A stretch of 48,949 nucleotides of DNA from Kiritimatiellia bacterium (GTDB taxonomy: Bacteria; Verrucomicrobiota; Kiritimatiellia; RFP12; UBA3636). The first letter of the stretch is position 1; every line of letters starts with the position of its first letter. Positions 21,845 through 30,767 of this stretch are shown in pieces. The notes beneath the pieces are model-generated. The model was not told the origin of the DNA. It did not search any database and saw only the letters and a list, made by a program, of their open reading frames with translations. The position numbers and the translations under genes were made by a program. The stretch covers positions 1 to 48,949 of the forward strand of contig JAGCJJ010000084.1 of assembly GCA_017648065.1 (NCBI GenBank), given 5' to 3'.

Positions 21845-22450
21845 CTAATTGCTATTTCTAGCTATAGAATATGCAATAATTATGCCTGCGGCACCCTGAG
21901 GAGTAAGCTGTGTTGTGTCTATCATCATATCATACGACTCAGGCTTTCCCCACTCTTTCTCAGTAAAATAATTGTAATATGCTGTTCTTGTCTTATCTGC
22001 CTTATGCATCATACTACGAGCTTGCTTTTCTGTTACATTTAGCCTATCGACAATATTCTTCACTCTTGTTTCAGCAGAAGCATAAATAAATGTTTTTACA
22101 ACATTATCGTAGTCCTTTAAGACATAATCAGCACAACGGCCAACAATTACACAAGGTCCTTCTGAAGCTATTTTCTTTATTACATTAAATTGAGCAAGAA
22201 AAACCTTCAACCCCAGAGGAAGTTCTGCACTATGAAATGGTGATGACCATGAGGAATAAAACATACTTTGTGCAGGCTTCTCATCATGACTTTTAAGCAC
22301 TTCCTCGCAAAAACCAGACTCTTGAGCTACACGAGTTAAAATCTCTGAATCATAGAATGGGATGCCAAGCTTTGAAGATAATTCTTTACCTACAGCAATA
22401 CCCCCACTTCCAAATTGTCGTCCTATAGTAAAAATGTATTTTTTATCCAT
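21845..22450 (-). CDS. Cytidylate kinase-like family protein
   Basis: 201 residues with a P-loop-like GRQFGSGGIAVGKELSSKLGIPFYDSEIL at the N-terminus, CVIVGRCADYVL in the middle and an Arg-rich lid-like region (ETRVKNIVDRLNVTEKQARSMM). This matches the 'cytidylate kinase-like' group (PF13189), common in anaerobes and distinct from the true Cmk. Substrate and role are unknown. AAAGGAG lies before the ATG. It stands alone: 130 bp from the Gfo/Idh gene and 220 bp from the large DUF3857 gene, with no recognisable partner. Confidence 0.88.
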   Translation of the reverse strand: MDKKYIFTIGRQFGSGGIAVGKELSSKLGIPFYDSEILTRVAQESGFCEEVLKSHDEKPAQSMFYSSWSSPFHSAELPLGLKVFLAQFNVIKKIASEGPCVIVGRCADYVLKDYDNVVKTFIYASAETRVKNIVDRLNVTEKQARSMMHKADKTRTAYYNYFTEKEWGKPESYDMMIDTTQLTPQGAAGIIIAYSIARNSN

Positions 22451-22670
22451 AGCATTCTCCTTTACTCATATGCCAAAATACATACTTATAATCAAATGTT
22501 CTCAACTATCAAAATTATCAACCAAATTAAGGAAAAAGTCAACTAAAACTTTGTTTTACAACATTGCATTTAAATCAGCAATAGCAACCATATTTTTGGC
22601 AAACAGCAAACATTTTACACAGCACCAAATAAAAGCCACAATACCTGTGTCTTTTGTGATTATATAACGA

Positions 22671-25600
22671 CTAGTATTCGATTACCCAAGAATTGCTTGC
22701 ACCACGACTCAAAAATATCGCATTGGCATAATCAAGATATTCTTTTGGTGTAAAAATGTCATCCATTTGATTTAATACAACACCGCAATCAATAATATAA
22801 TGGTAGCGACCTGTATCTTCGTTAAATCTCTCTTCTACAGTGCGCTTGACCATAACATTCTCACCTACTTTCAAATCAATCGGCATTGGCTTTGAAAGCA
22901 CCTTAGATTGAGGTGGTAAAATAATTTCCATACGATAAGTCTGAGATTGCTGAGCAGAGCGTTGCATTGGATAATTACGCAAAAATGGAAGAGGTGATGG
23001 AAGTATGTCGCAAAAATCTGGTAGCGTGAACTGACGAACACCGCCCGCCTCTGAGCGACTCATTGTTGGCAACTCCATACGTAGCTTATATTTTTGAGAA
23101 GCTGGAGTACCCGATATATCTACATCCAAATCACCTATCGCCATTGCTGTGCGGCTATGCTGCCCTACTAATTTTGCATGATGGCGTTCCTTAAGCTCAG
23201 GAACCATTTCTAAATACTGCTTCACTAACGCCTCTAAATATTGTCCTGAGCGGCTGGATTCGCATGTAATTGTAGCCATTCCATAAGCATCAATATCAAT
23301 AACTATATCAGAATGCTTTTCGCTCTCCATGAAATCATTCATTATTGAGGTTACTTTGTATTCCTTTATTTGCATTTTGCCATCTCTGTCAAATAAAGGA
23401 ACACCGCAATGCTTTGGCAAAAGCTTCATCTCTAACGCATATTGTGAGCCAATATTTGGATAGTAGTTTTTACCATCCACATTTGCTTCAACCAGCACTA
23501 AATCCACATCTGTTAGCACGCAACTTTCTAATGCTGTACTAATTATTGCCTCTTCTCCACGTAAATCTTCAATTCCTAATAGTAGCTTAGACGCAATTCC
23601 TAATTCTTTGAGCATTACATATTGAAGGACCGCATAGTCAAGATCATTGGCATACCCCTCTTCTAACACTCGGTCTGGTGATAGATAATCACGCTCAAGG
23701 ATTTGATTAAATGAAGGTCCGATTTTTCGAATATGCTTTGATGTATAATCGCGAACAGCTATTAAAAGCTCTAACTCCGTGGCAGGGCCTCCTAGCATAG
23801 CCTTTATTTCACGTGCCTTTGCTTTTGCTTTCTCAACACCGCCAGTTGCTTCTATTTTCTTAATTAGCGTAGCTAACTCGCCACCATCAAGCTTAGCCTT
23901 TGTGCGAAATACCAAATGGTCAAAATCTAGCAGATTTGCCTGCATAAAATCATCCAGAGCCGGATACTGTTTTATTACAAACTTTGCAGGGAAAGCACTA
24001 GCCTTTGCCGTAGAAAAATCTATCGATGTGGCAGGGTCTGTATTTGAAACAAATTTCAAAACATAATCTGCTTGATGATTACGCTTCAAATATTCTTCAA
24101 AGCTTGGCATATCAAATTCAATCTGTCCCTCATCAATTGCAGCAAAACAAGCAGTATAAAATCTTTCTCCAGAAAAATCCTCTACTGAAACACGCTGCTC
24201 TAGCTCATACTCTATACTATCTCCAACATCTGTATTTGGGAAATTAAGCACGAGTTGCTTACAAGCAGGATATGCAGGAGCAGCACCAACCCATGCTTTA
24301 TCCATTAAATTTGTATGAAAATCTGTAATAATCTCGCCTGACGCTTTAATTGTGGCTACATGTAAAAGCTTTAGCTGCTCATTCTTTGGGAAATAATCAA
24401 ATGAAACATCAGAATGATCTGATTTTCCTGCCTTAGTAAATAACTTTTTGCGCTGCTTTTTATTTACCACAATCTCGTTCGTGGCAGTGTCTATACTGAT
24501 GCGTACACGATTTAGCTCATATTTGTAGCCATCCTCTTCCAGATTACGCATACCTTTAGATGCAAAATCTCCTATTGAAGCAATTTGGGATTTCTTCTTT
24601 GCTTCTTCAATTGCAGAAGCTCTCCAAATAGGCTTAATTGATTTCTTAAAATCTAAGAAAGACATTGCTTGGCGGCAATCTTCATAATTTTCTGGAGCAA
24701 CCTCTAAACTTGCTACTGAAGAATCAAAAGAAACCAACATTTTTGCAGAACCCTCAACTTCAACAACTTTTGCACTATAATTAAATGCAAAAGGCTTAGC
24801 CTCAATTGATTTCTCTGTTGGCTTTGTCAAATATGAATCATTATTAAAGCCTTTTGGCAACAATATTTCAAGCTCTTCATTATCTCCACAAGTAGAGAAA
24901 AGCTTTAGAGGGAATCTGCGAGTTAGCAGGCTTGTATCAGGTAGCACCATATTAACGGCACCAAATCTATTGCTAAACAATGGCAAATCCATTACTGCAG
25001 CAGTTCCATCAAAAGAAGCAGGAAGTGGAGATGCAAAATCAAAGAACAACTCAAGCTTTAATGGTTGAGAGGTGTCGCTAGGGTCTTCTGGCGATAGCTT
25101 AAAATCCTTTAGAATAAACTTAAAGTTTGCTCGATTAAGATTGCGACGCAAAAACTCCAGGATTGATTGCTTATCATTGTCTGCAAAGAAACCGCGATAC
25201 ATGGTATCATTGATTCCCTTGAATGACATAACAGTGTATCCATCACGTAGCGCATTTGAGCCATCTTGCGCGATTTCGAGTCGTGCAGTAGTTTTGATAG
25301 AAAACATATTTTTCTGAAATTCTATTGAAGGAGAAACCTTAAGCTCCTCACCTTCTGGTTTAGCTACCAAATAGCTTTTCTCACAAAGATATTCAGGGAA
25401 TATTTCCACTGTGCTCTCATTGGTAGGATCCATTAGCACATATTCATCAGAGCCATCATACTGAATTGCAACAACGGCATGATTAAAGAAAGTCATAGGC
25501 ACTTCCTGATCCAGCTTTTCACCTACCATGATTAGTACAGGATAAGAATTAAAGCCAGCAAGCCTTAGCATTGTAACTAAAAGAGCTGCTTTGTCGCGAC

Positions 25601-26639
25601 AAACACCATGCTTATTTTCAAAAGTCATCTTTACAGGATGTGGCTCATAGCCTGGAGCTACTGTTTCTGTTGTGATACCCATATAGCGAATCTTTTGAGA
25701 CACATACGTAAAAATCTTTAGTAAACGCTCAGGGCTATTTGGCTCAGTACCTTCAATAAGGGATTTAACCTCAGCCTCAAGCTCTGGAGAAATCGCATTC
25801 AAAGGCTCCTCGCATAGCTCCCAATACCACTTAGAAATTTCCGACCAATTCTTTCCTGTGGAAACAATACAACGCCCAACGCAGCTATACATTGCTGGCA
25901 TATCTTGTTCTCTAAATACCTGAGGAACATTTGCAACCTCCCAGATATGATTTATACGGCCATTCTCAAGATTAACCTCATGCTTGACATCTAAAGCATC
26001 TGCATCTCGTAGGGCAACTGATTGTAGAGGCAGAGTCTCTGGACCTGAAATTACGTAACGATATCGTAATATTGGGTACTCAGATTCTAATCCGAAAATA
26101 TCCGCAAAATAATTTGGAACGCGTGCTTGAGTTACATTACGAGTAACCTTAATATGGACAATGTCCCCTACTTCGAAATTAGGAACAAGTGCTTGAATTA
26201 TTTTACTATTAGGATCATAAATATTTGAATTCATTTGTGAGCTGTCAATCTGCTCACTGCAAACCTTACTTGGATCAAGTGGGATTGTTACATTAGGCTT
26301 GATTAACTCAACTATATCAAATTTGAAATTACTATATGCTGCATCGTACCAAAAAGACTGCGTACGAGCCTCCTTAACACCAAGATGAGTATTTGCCTTG
26401 ATGTAATATTCATTTTCTTCGCTATATGTACCATCGACATTGTAATTAACAATCGTTGTATCGGCAAGAATGATTACATCTGCATTAGGATAATTTTCTA
26501 CTGTAGCTGTTTCAAAGGCATTAGCAACAAAATTTGTCCCTAGCTGATTTATCCATTCACCATTAGTTGGTATTGCAGAAAAAAGAGCTAATGACAATGA
26601 TACTATTAAAGCAAAAACAGAAATTCTCTTAATTTTCAT
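22671..26639 (-). CDS. Exported tandem DUF3857/transglutaminase-like protein
   Basis: 1322 residues, roughly twice the usual DUF3857-transglutaminase length. Signal peptide at 1-27 (ISVFALIVSLSLALFSAIP). First half: DUF3857 beta domain (about 50-250), then a transglutaminase-like domain with a complete triad, Cys347 (HGVCRDKAALL), His387 (FFNHAVVAI) and Asp404 (VLMDPTNES), then a DUF3858-like domain. The second half (about 700-1322) repeats the order, but the matching Cys position reads GYANDLDYAVLQY (Ala997) and no matching His-Asp pair is apparent, so it looks catalytically dead. Probable periplasmic or surface protein; substrate unknown. Three or four copies of the GTGGCAG word lie in or just before the gene. 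Confidence 0.85.
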   Translation of the reverse strand: MKIKRISVFALIVSLSLALFSAIPTNGEWINQLGTNFVANAFETATVENYPNADVIILADTTIVNYNVDGTYSEENEYYIKANTHLGVKEARTQSFWYDAAYSNFKFDIVELIKPNVTIPLDPSKVCSEQIDSSQMNSNIYDPNSKIIQALVPNFEVGDIVHIKVTRNVTQARVPNYFADIFGLESEYPILRYRYVISGPETLPLQSVALRDADALDVKHEVNLENGRINHIWEVANVPQVFREQDMPAMYSCVGRCIVSTGKNWSEISKWYWELCEEPLNAISPELEAEVKSLIEGTEPNSPERLLKIFTYVSQKIRYMGITTETVAPGYEPHPVKMTFENKHGVCRDKAALLVTMLRLAGFNSYPVLIMVGEKLDQEVPMTFFNHAVVAIQYDGSDEYVLMDPTNESTVEIFPEYLCEKSYLVAKPEGEELKVSPSIEFQKNMFSIKTTARLEIAQDGSNALRDGYTVMSFKGINDTMYRGFFADNDKQSILEFLRRNLNRANFKFILKDFKLSPEDPSDTSQPLKLELFFDFASPLPASFDGTAAVMDLPLFSNRFGAVNMVLPDTSLLTRRFPLKLFSTCGDNEELEILLPKGFNNDSYLTKPTEKSIEAKPFAFNYSAKVVEVEGSAKMLVSFDSSVASLEVAPENYEDCRQAMSFLDFKKSIKPIWRASAIEEAKKKSQIASIGDFASKGMRNLEEDGYKYELNRVRISIDTATNEIVVNKKQRKKLFTKAGKSDHSDVSFDYFPKNEQLKLLHVATIKASGEIITDFHTNLMDKAWVGAAPAYPACKQLVLNFPNTDVGDSIEYELEQRVSVEDFSGERFYTACFAAIDEGQIEFDMPSFEEYLKRNHQADYVLKFVSNTDPATSIDFSTAKASAFPAKFVIKQYPALDDFMQANLLDFDHLVFRTKAKLDGGELATLIKKIEATGGVEKAKAKAREIKAMLGGPATELELLIAVRDYTSKHIRKIGPSFNQILERDYLSPDRVLEEGYANDLDYAVLQYVMLKELGIASKLLLGIEDLRGEEAIISTALESCVLTDVDLVLVEANVDGKNYYPNIGSQYALEMKLLPKHCGVPLFDRDGKMQIKEYKVTSIMNDFMESEKHSDIVIDIDAYGMATITCESSRSGQYLEALVKQYLEMVPELKERHHAKLVGQHSRTAMAIGDLDVDISGTPASQKYKLRMELPTMSRSEAGGVRQFTLPDFCDILPSPLPFLRNYPMQRSAQQSQTYRMEIILPPQSKVLSKPMPIDLKVGENVMVKRTVEERFNEDTGRYHYIIDCGVVLNQMDDIFTPKEYLDYANAIFLSRGASNSWVIEY
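23779..23790 (+). repeat. GTGGCAGGGCCT dispersed word (11/12)
   Basis: One mismatch (C for T at position 10), inside the DUF3857 gene; the sense strand reads Gly-Pro-Ala-Thr. Confidence 0.45.
24028..24039 (+). repeat. GTGGCAGGGTCT dispersed word (exact)
   Basis: Exact match inside the DUF3857 gene, in antisense; the sense strand reads Asp-Pro-Ala-Thr. A one-mismatch relative (GTGGCAGTGTCT) is at 24481-24492. Confidence 0.65.
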
Positions 26640-26659
26640 TATAAACCTACTTTAAATTT

Positions 26660-26671
26660 GTGGCAGGGTCT
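26660..26671 (+). repeat. GTGGCAGGGTCT dispersed word (exact, intergenic)
   Basis: Exact match in the 39-bp gap between the exonuclease gene and the DUF3857 gene, about 20 bp upstream of the latter's ATG. It is the only non-coding copy, so protein coding cannot explain its conservation. Confidence 0.7.
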
Positions 26672-26678
26672 ATTAAAT

Positions 26679-27251
26679 TTACGCAATAGAAGAAAGCTCT
26701 TTTATTGAAAGATTATCCCAACCAGGCAGAGTAACTATAGTTTGTAAGAGCACAGCACAAGCAACAGCATCATATAGAGCATCATGTGCTTCTCGACCAG
26801 GACAGAGAGCATCAATTTTATCTTTAAGCTGAAGCACAACAATTAAATCCTCAAGTGCGTAAGAAGGTAATCCCTTCCAAACTTGGCGACTAAGCACAAG
26901 AGTATCAATCCAACATTCAAACTTATGCATAGGAGCAACTTGCTTTAGCATAGTGCGTTCTGTACCAATATTGTGGGCTACAAGCACATGATTTATCAGG
27001 CGCGGAGAAATTTCAGTCCATAGTTCTACAAGCTTAGGAGCTTGTTTCAGTTCCTCGCGTAGTTGTGCATGACGGCCTGGTGCATATTTATTAAATGGGC
27101 GCTCTCCTACATTAAGCAACGAATCAAACTGATTATATACTTCAGTTTGATTTAAAGAAACAAGGCCGATTTGCCAAGGCTGATTGCGATATTTAGGCAC
27201 TGAACCTGTTGTTTCAAAATCTATTGCTGTTAATTCTACATTTGCTTCCAT
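26679..27251 (-). CDS. DEDDh 3'-5' exonuclease (DnaQ/RNase T-like)
   Basis: 190 residues with the exonuclease motifs of the DnaQ superfamily: Exo I LTAIDFETTG (Asp11, Glu13), an Exo II segment VLVAHNIGTERTML, where the usual Asp after HN.. is Glu, and Exo III AHDALYDAVACAVLL with the His-x4-Asp of the DEDDh type. It could be a stand-alone proofreading-like subunit or a general DNA/RNA 3' exonuclease; too short for RNase T certainty. It lies 39 bp upstream of the DUF3857 gene on the same strand, with no functional link evident. Confidence 0.87.
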   Translation of the reverse strand: MEANVELTAIDFETTGSVPKYRNQPWQIGLVSLNQTEVYNQFDSLLNVGERPFNKYAPGRHAQLREELKQAPKLVELWTEISPRLINHVLVAHNIGTERTMLKQVAPMHKFECWIDTLVLSRQVWKGLPSYALEDLIVVLQLKDKIDALCPGREAHDALYDAVACAVLLQTIVTLPGWDNLSIKELSSIA

Positions 27252-27385
27252 CTAAATCTTATTTATATGCAGTTACAAACCTTTTAATTTAACTTATTTA
27301 TACTGGGTATTGTACCAATATTTTTCAATAAAAAACAAGCATAAGTTATGCGTTATAGCAAGATTATAAAACACACAATATAATA

Positions 27386-27913
27386 CTAGCGACTACGTAG
27401 AATACGAATGTTCAATGCCAAAATAGCAAATAGCCAGCGAAGGCGGCAAAAGGAGCCTGTGAGCAAAAGCCCGCGTGGGTCTATTGGTTTGCCATTATGC
27501 TCTAACTGAAAGTGGAGATGCTCCCCTGTTGACATGCCAGTTTTACCCATATAGCCTAATGGAGCACCTGCATCTAGCTCGTCTCCTAGTTTTACGCGTA
27601 TTGTACCTGGCTCGAAATGAAAATAGCGTGAAACATAACCATTACCGTGGTCGATAGAAATATTGTTTCCTGCAGCTCGCTCTCTATCAAACCCTGCCAC
27701 ATCAGTTTCACAATGCACCACCCTGCCACGAGCAATAGCAAGAATTGTTGCCTCCATACATTCTCCTGTCCAGAGACAACAATCTATACCGTGGTGTACT
27801 TTGCGTTCTTTTGTAACAGGATGAATACGTACACCAAAAGCCGAGGTTTGAATAACATCCCCCGGCTCTTGGAAAATTTTGTTTTTCTTTAGATAATAGC
27901 GCTGCCTACCCAT
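27386..27913 (-). CDS. M23-family metallopeptidase (LytM/peptidase_M23 fold)
   Basis: 175 residues. Zn-ligand motifs are complete: HHGIDCC (His, Asp), a conserved His in YVSRYFHF and the HLHF motif in GEHLHFQLEHNG; GVRIHPVTKERKVHHG is a typical M23 opening. These enzymes usually cleave peptidoglycan cross-links in the periplasm, yet this reading frame begins MGRQRYYLKKNK with no signal peptide; export would have to be non-classical, or the start lies elsewhere. A Cys-containing insert (CCLWTGECMEATI) follows the first motif. The ATG overlaps the htpG stop as TAATG, so it is translationally coupled to htpG. It holds two GTGGCAGGGT words. Confidence 0.85.
   Translation of the reverse strand: MGRQRYYLKKNKIFQEPGDVIQTSAFGVRIHPVTKERKVHHGIDCCLWTGECMEATILAIARGRVVHCETDVAGFDRERAAGNNISIDHGNGYVSRYFHFEPGTIRVKLGDELDAGAPLGYMGKTGMSTGEHLHFQLEHNGKPIDPRGLLLTGSFCRLRWLFAILALNIRILRSR
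27689..27700 (-). repeat. GTGGCAGGGTTT dispersed word
   Basis: Sense with the M23 gene, read as Val-Ala-Gly-Phe. The partner copy starts 20 bp away in another frame. Confidence 0.55.
27720..27729 (-). repeat. GTGGCAGGGT dispersed word
   Basis: Sense with the M23 gene but shifted in frame relative to the copy at 27689-27700, here within Arg-Gly-Arg-Val. Two copies in 41 bp in different frames point to selection at DNA level. Confidence 0.55.
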
Positions 27914-29802
27914 TACTTAAGCATCAAATCGCTAACAAGCTTATTGAAGCGAGCTGGGTTTGAAAGTGGTGTTCCCTCAGCAAGCTGAGCCTGACCATAA
28001 AGTAGGTCTGCCCAATCCTCAATAGAAGCATTGCCTGCATTTACGCTATCAAGCATTTTCTTAATTAGAGGGCTCTCTGCATTGATTTCCATGATGCGTT
28101 GTGTTGGTGGCACTGTCTGATTGAAAGCACGCATTACTCGCTCCATGTGTGCTGTGTAGCCATACTCATCAGCGACAAAACAGCAAGCAGAATCTGTTAA
28201 ACGATTTGATAAACGAACTGTCTTAACTGTGTCCTTAAAGCGCTCTGCCAAGAAATCAGTTAAAGGCTTAAATTGTTTATCTGCCTCTGTTGGCTCCTTC
28301 TTGCCGTCCTTTGACTTATCTGTCTCATCGCCATCTAAATCAATTTCGCCTCTGTCAATTGCACGAAGCTTCTTGCCATTATACTCACGGAGGCGCTCTG
28401 CAACAAATTCATCCACTGGGTCAATAAAGAATAGAACCTCGTAGCCATGCTTCTTAAAGCTTTCTAACAATGGTGTATTCTTTGCAACCTCAAAGGAATC
28501 TGCTGTGAGATAGTAAATTTCCTTCTGAGAAGCTGGCATACGGTCTGCATAGTCCTTAAGCGTGACAAGCTTTGAAGCATCATCAGAAAGTGTTGATGGG
28601 AACTGAACAAGCTCCTTGAGCTTATCATGGTTCTCCCAATCACCATGTACGCCCTCCTTAATCATTCTGCCAAATTCACGATAAAACTTTGTATAATCAT
28701 CAGGACGCTTATTCTTCATTTCCTCAATAGCACCGATGAGCTTACCCACAATCACCTTGCGAATGCGGCGGATAATTGCATCATCCTGTAGCATCTCACG
28801 AGAAACATTTAGTGGCAAATCTGAGCTCTCAACAACACCCTTCACAAAGGAAAGGTAGTGAGGCAAAAGCTCCTTAATATCATCGCCAATAAATACATTG
28901 CGAGCATAGAGCTGCAAGCCGCACTTTGCTTGTGAGAAATACATATCAAATGGTGCTGCAGCTGGGATAAATAGCAATGCACTAAATTCTGTTGCACCCT
29001 CAGCAGAGAAATGTACTGTAGCAAGAGGAGCCTCATTATCATGAGCAATATGCTTGTAGAAGGAATCTGTATCTTCCTTTGAAACCTCATCCTTTGAGCG
29101 CTTCCAAATTGCCTTCATTGAGTTAAGTGTCTGTGGCTCCTTAATCTCAATTTCACCCTTATCATCCTTCTCTGGAGCAATGCTTGGATCTGGGAACAAA
29201 ACAATTGGGTAAGAGATATAATCAGAGTAACGGCGAACTATCTCGCGAATACGCCACTCATCAACATACTCCATCATATCCTCGCGGAGGAAAAGGGTAA
29301 TTGATGTACCATAAGCAGCATCCTCATCACCCTCTGTAATTTCATATTCTCCATTACCATCAGAAACCCAAACAACTGCCTTGTCTCCGCGGCGGCGTGT
29401 AACAAGCTGAACCTTGTCTGCAACCATAAATGCAGCATAGAAGCCAACGCCAAACTGACCAATAAGCTCAGGTGCATTTGCCTTATCCTTCATTGCTTGA
29501 AGGAATTTCTTTGTACCTGAGGAAGCAACAGTACCGATATTGCGCTCTACCTCCTCTGCACTCATACCAATACCATTATCGGTAATCACAAGTGTTTTTG
29601 CTTCTTTATTTGCAAGAAGATTAATTTTATATTCTTCATCTGCCTCTTGTGTCTTATCTGTCAAAGCTTCAAAGCGGGCGCGGTCAATAGCATCAGATGC
29701 ATTTGAAATAAGCTCGCGAAGAAATACCTCTTTCTTTGAATAAAGAGAATTGATTACTAAATCCAATAGTTGGCTGACTTCTGTTTTAAAAGTTTTTTTC
29801 AT
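27913..29802 (-). CDS. htpG: Chaperone HtpG (Hsp90)
   Basis: Cytoplasmic ATP-dependent chaperone. 629 residues from the ATG at 29802 (CAGGAAAA upstream); the frame is open to 29847 without added homology. The GHKL ATPase domain shows YSKKEVFLRELISNASDAIDR, VITDNGIGMSAEEV, the lid segment and IGQFGVGFYAAF; middle-domain LPLNVSREMLQ is intact, as is the C-terminal dimerisation region. The length matches E. coli HtpG (624). A hairpin (29839-29866) and an AATATAATC stretch lie between it and the next gene upstream; no CIRCE element is seen. The stop overlaps the M23 gene's start. Confidence 0.97.
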   Translation of the reverse strand: MKKTFKTEVSQLLDLVINSLYSKKEVFLRELISNASDAIDRARFEALTDKTQEADEEYKINLLANKEAKTLVITDNGIGMSAEEVERNIGTVASSGTKKFLQAMKDKANAPELIGQFGVGFYAAFMVADKVQLVTRRRGDKAVVWVSDGNGEYEITEGDEDAAYGTSITLFLREDMMEYVDEWRIREIVRRYSDYISYPIVLFPDPSIAPEKDDKGEIEIKEPQTLNSMKAIWKRSKDEVSKEDTDSFYKHIAHDNEAPLATVHFSAEGATEFSALLFIPAAAPFDMYFSQAKCGLQLYARNVFIGDDIKELLPHYLSFVKGVVESSDLPLNVSREMLQDDAIIRRIRKVIVGKLIGAIEEMKNKRPDDYTKFYREFGRMIKEGVHGDWENHDKLKELVQFPSTLSDDASKLVTLKDYADRMPASQKEIYYLTADSFEVAKNTPLLESFKKHGYEVLFFIDPVDEFVAERLREYNGKKLRAIDRGEIDLDGDETDKSKDGKKEPTEADKQFKPLTDFLAERFKDTVKTVRLSNRLTDSACCFVADEYGYTAHMERVMRAFNQTVPPTQRIMEINAESPLIKKMLDSVNAGNASIEDWADLLYGQAQLAEGTPLSNPARFNKLVSDLMLK

Positions 29803-29838
29803 AGTGTTTATTTTCCTGATTATATTAAAAGTTAAAGA

Positions 29839-29866
29839 CATAGGCACTTATTTCTAAATGCCTATG
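29839..29866 (-). terminator. Hairpin between zinc peptidase gene and htpG
   Basis: Perfect 8-bp arms CATAGGCA (29839-29846) and TGCCTATG (29859-29866) around a 12-nt loop, in the 89-bp gap. It probably terminates the zinc-peptidase transcript, but the T run after it is weak (TCTTTAACTTTT). It could instead be an operator or leader structure controlling htpG. Confidence 0.5.
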
Positions 29867-29891
29867 CGAAAAGTGTTTTTGTTGCGGCAGA

Positions 29892-30614
29892 TTAGTCGCG
29901 TCTTCCACCAATTAGTCCAAAACGATATAGGTAGTATAGCAAAGTTAACAATGCAGAGATTGCACCTGCTACATATGTCATAAATGCAGCATTAAGCACC
30001 TTGCCAGCAGCATCAATTTCTGCTTGGCTTGTTACCGCGCCACATACAGCCAGCTGCTTCTTTGCACGTGCACTGGCATCCCACTCTACTGGAAGGGTTA
30101 CAACAGAGAAAACAAATGCAGTACCAAAAAGAATTATACCTGCCCATGTAATTAAATAACCAGCATCTGGAGAAATAAATCCGATACCAGATAAAAGTAG
30201 TCCAGCAACAGCAATTAGAATACCAAAATTGCTACCAAACTGTGTAATTGGAACAAGTGCGGAGCGTAGCTTCAATGGTGCATAGCCTTGTGCATGCTGC
30301 AATGCGTGGCCAGCCTCATGGCAAGCAACACCGACTGCGGCAATACTGGACTCTCCATATACCTCTGGAGAAAGCCTCAAAACCTTTTTGCTTGGATCAT
30401 AGTGGTCTGAAAGAAAGCCACTAACCTGCTCAATACGTACATCATTAACACCTGCACGACGTAGCATACGCTCAGCAGCTTCTGCTCCTGTAATTCCTGT
30501 TGATGTACGTGCCTTTGAATACTTATTAAAAGTGCTTTTAACTGTCATAGAGGCAATTCCAGAAAGAATCAATACTGGAATCATTACGATTAAATAAAGA
30601 GGGTCAAAAAACAT
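29892..30614 (-). CDS. Membrane neutral zinc metallopeptidase (YugP type)
   Basis: 240 residues of the PF04298 family. N-terminal TM (LYLIVMIPVLILSGIASM), zinc motif HEAGHALQHAQ (His-Glu-x2-His), three further TM helices (FGILIAVAGLLLSGIGF, AGYLITWAGIILFGTAFVFSV, TYVAGAISALLTLLYYLY) and the conserved PVEWDASARAKKQL between them, which supplies the third ligand region. Substrates of the family are poorly known. It is transcribed on its own, with gaps of 89 bp after and 153 bp before. Confidence 0.92.
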   Translation of the reverse strand: MFFDPLYLIVMIPVLILSGIASMTVKSTFNKYSKARTSTGITGAEAAERMLRRAGVNDVRIEQVSGFLSDHYDPSKKVLRLSPEVYGESSIAAVGVACHEAGHALQHAQGYAPLKLRSALVPITQFGSNFGILIAVAGLLLSGIGFISPDAGYLITWAGIILFGTAFVFSVVTLPVEWDASARAKKQLAVCGAVTSQAEIDAAGKVLNAAFMTYVAGAISALLTLLYYLYRFGLIGGRRD

Positions 30615-30767
30615 ATTTTATCCTTTCTTTTCAATTTATGAACATTTTGAACAAATTATCACGATAATTGTACACAATACTTACAGCAAAAACTGTACCA
30701 AGTGCAAAATCAGCCATTTTTGCGTAATTTTGTCTCACTTTGGGACACAAAAAACCAGAGTAAAAGC

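Noticed and set aside
29803..29891. CIRCE element before htpG
   Set aside because: The dyad there does not match TTAGCACTC-N9-GAGTGCTAA.
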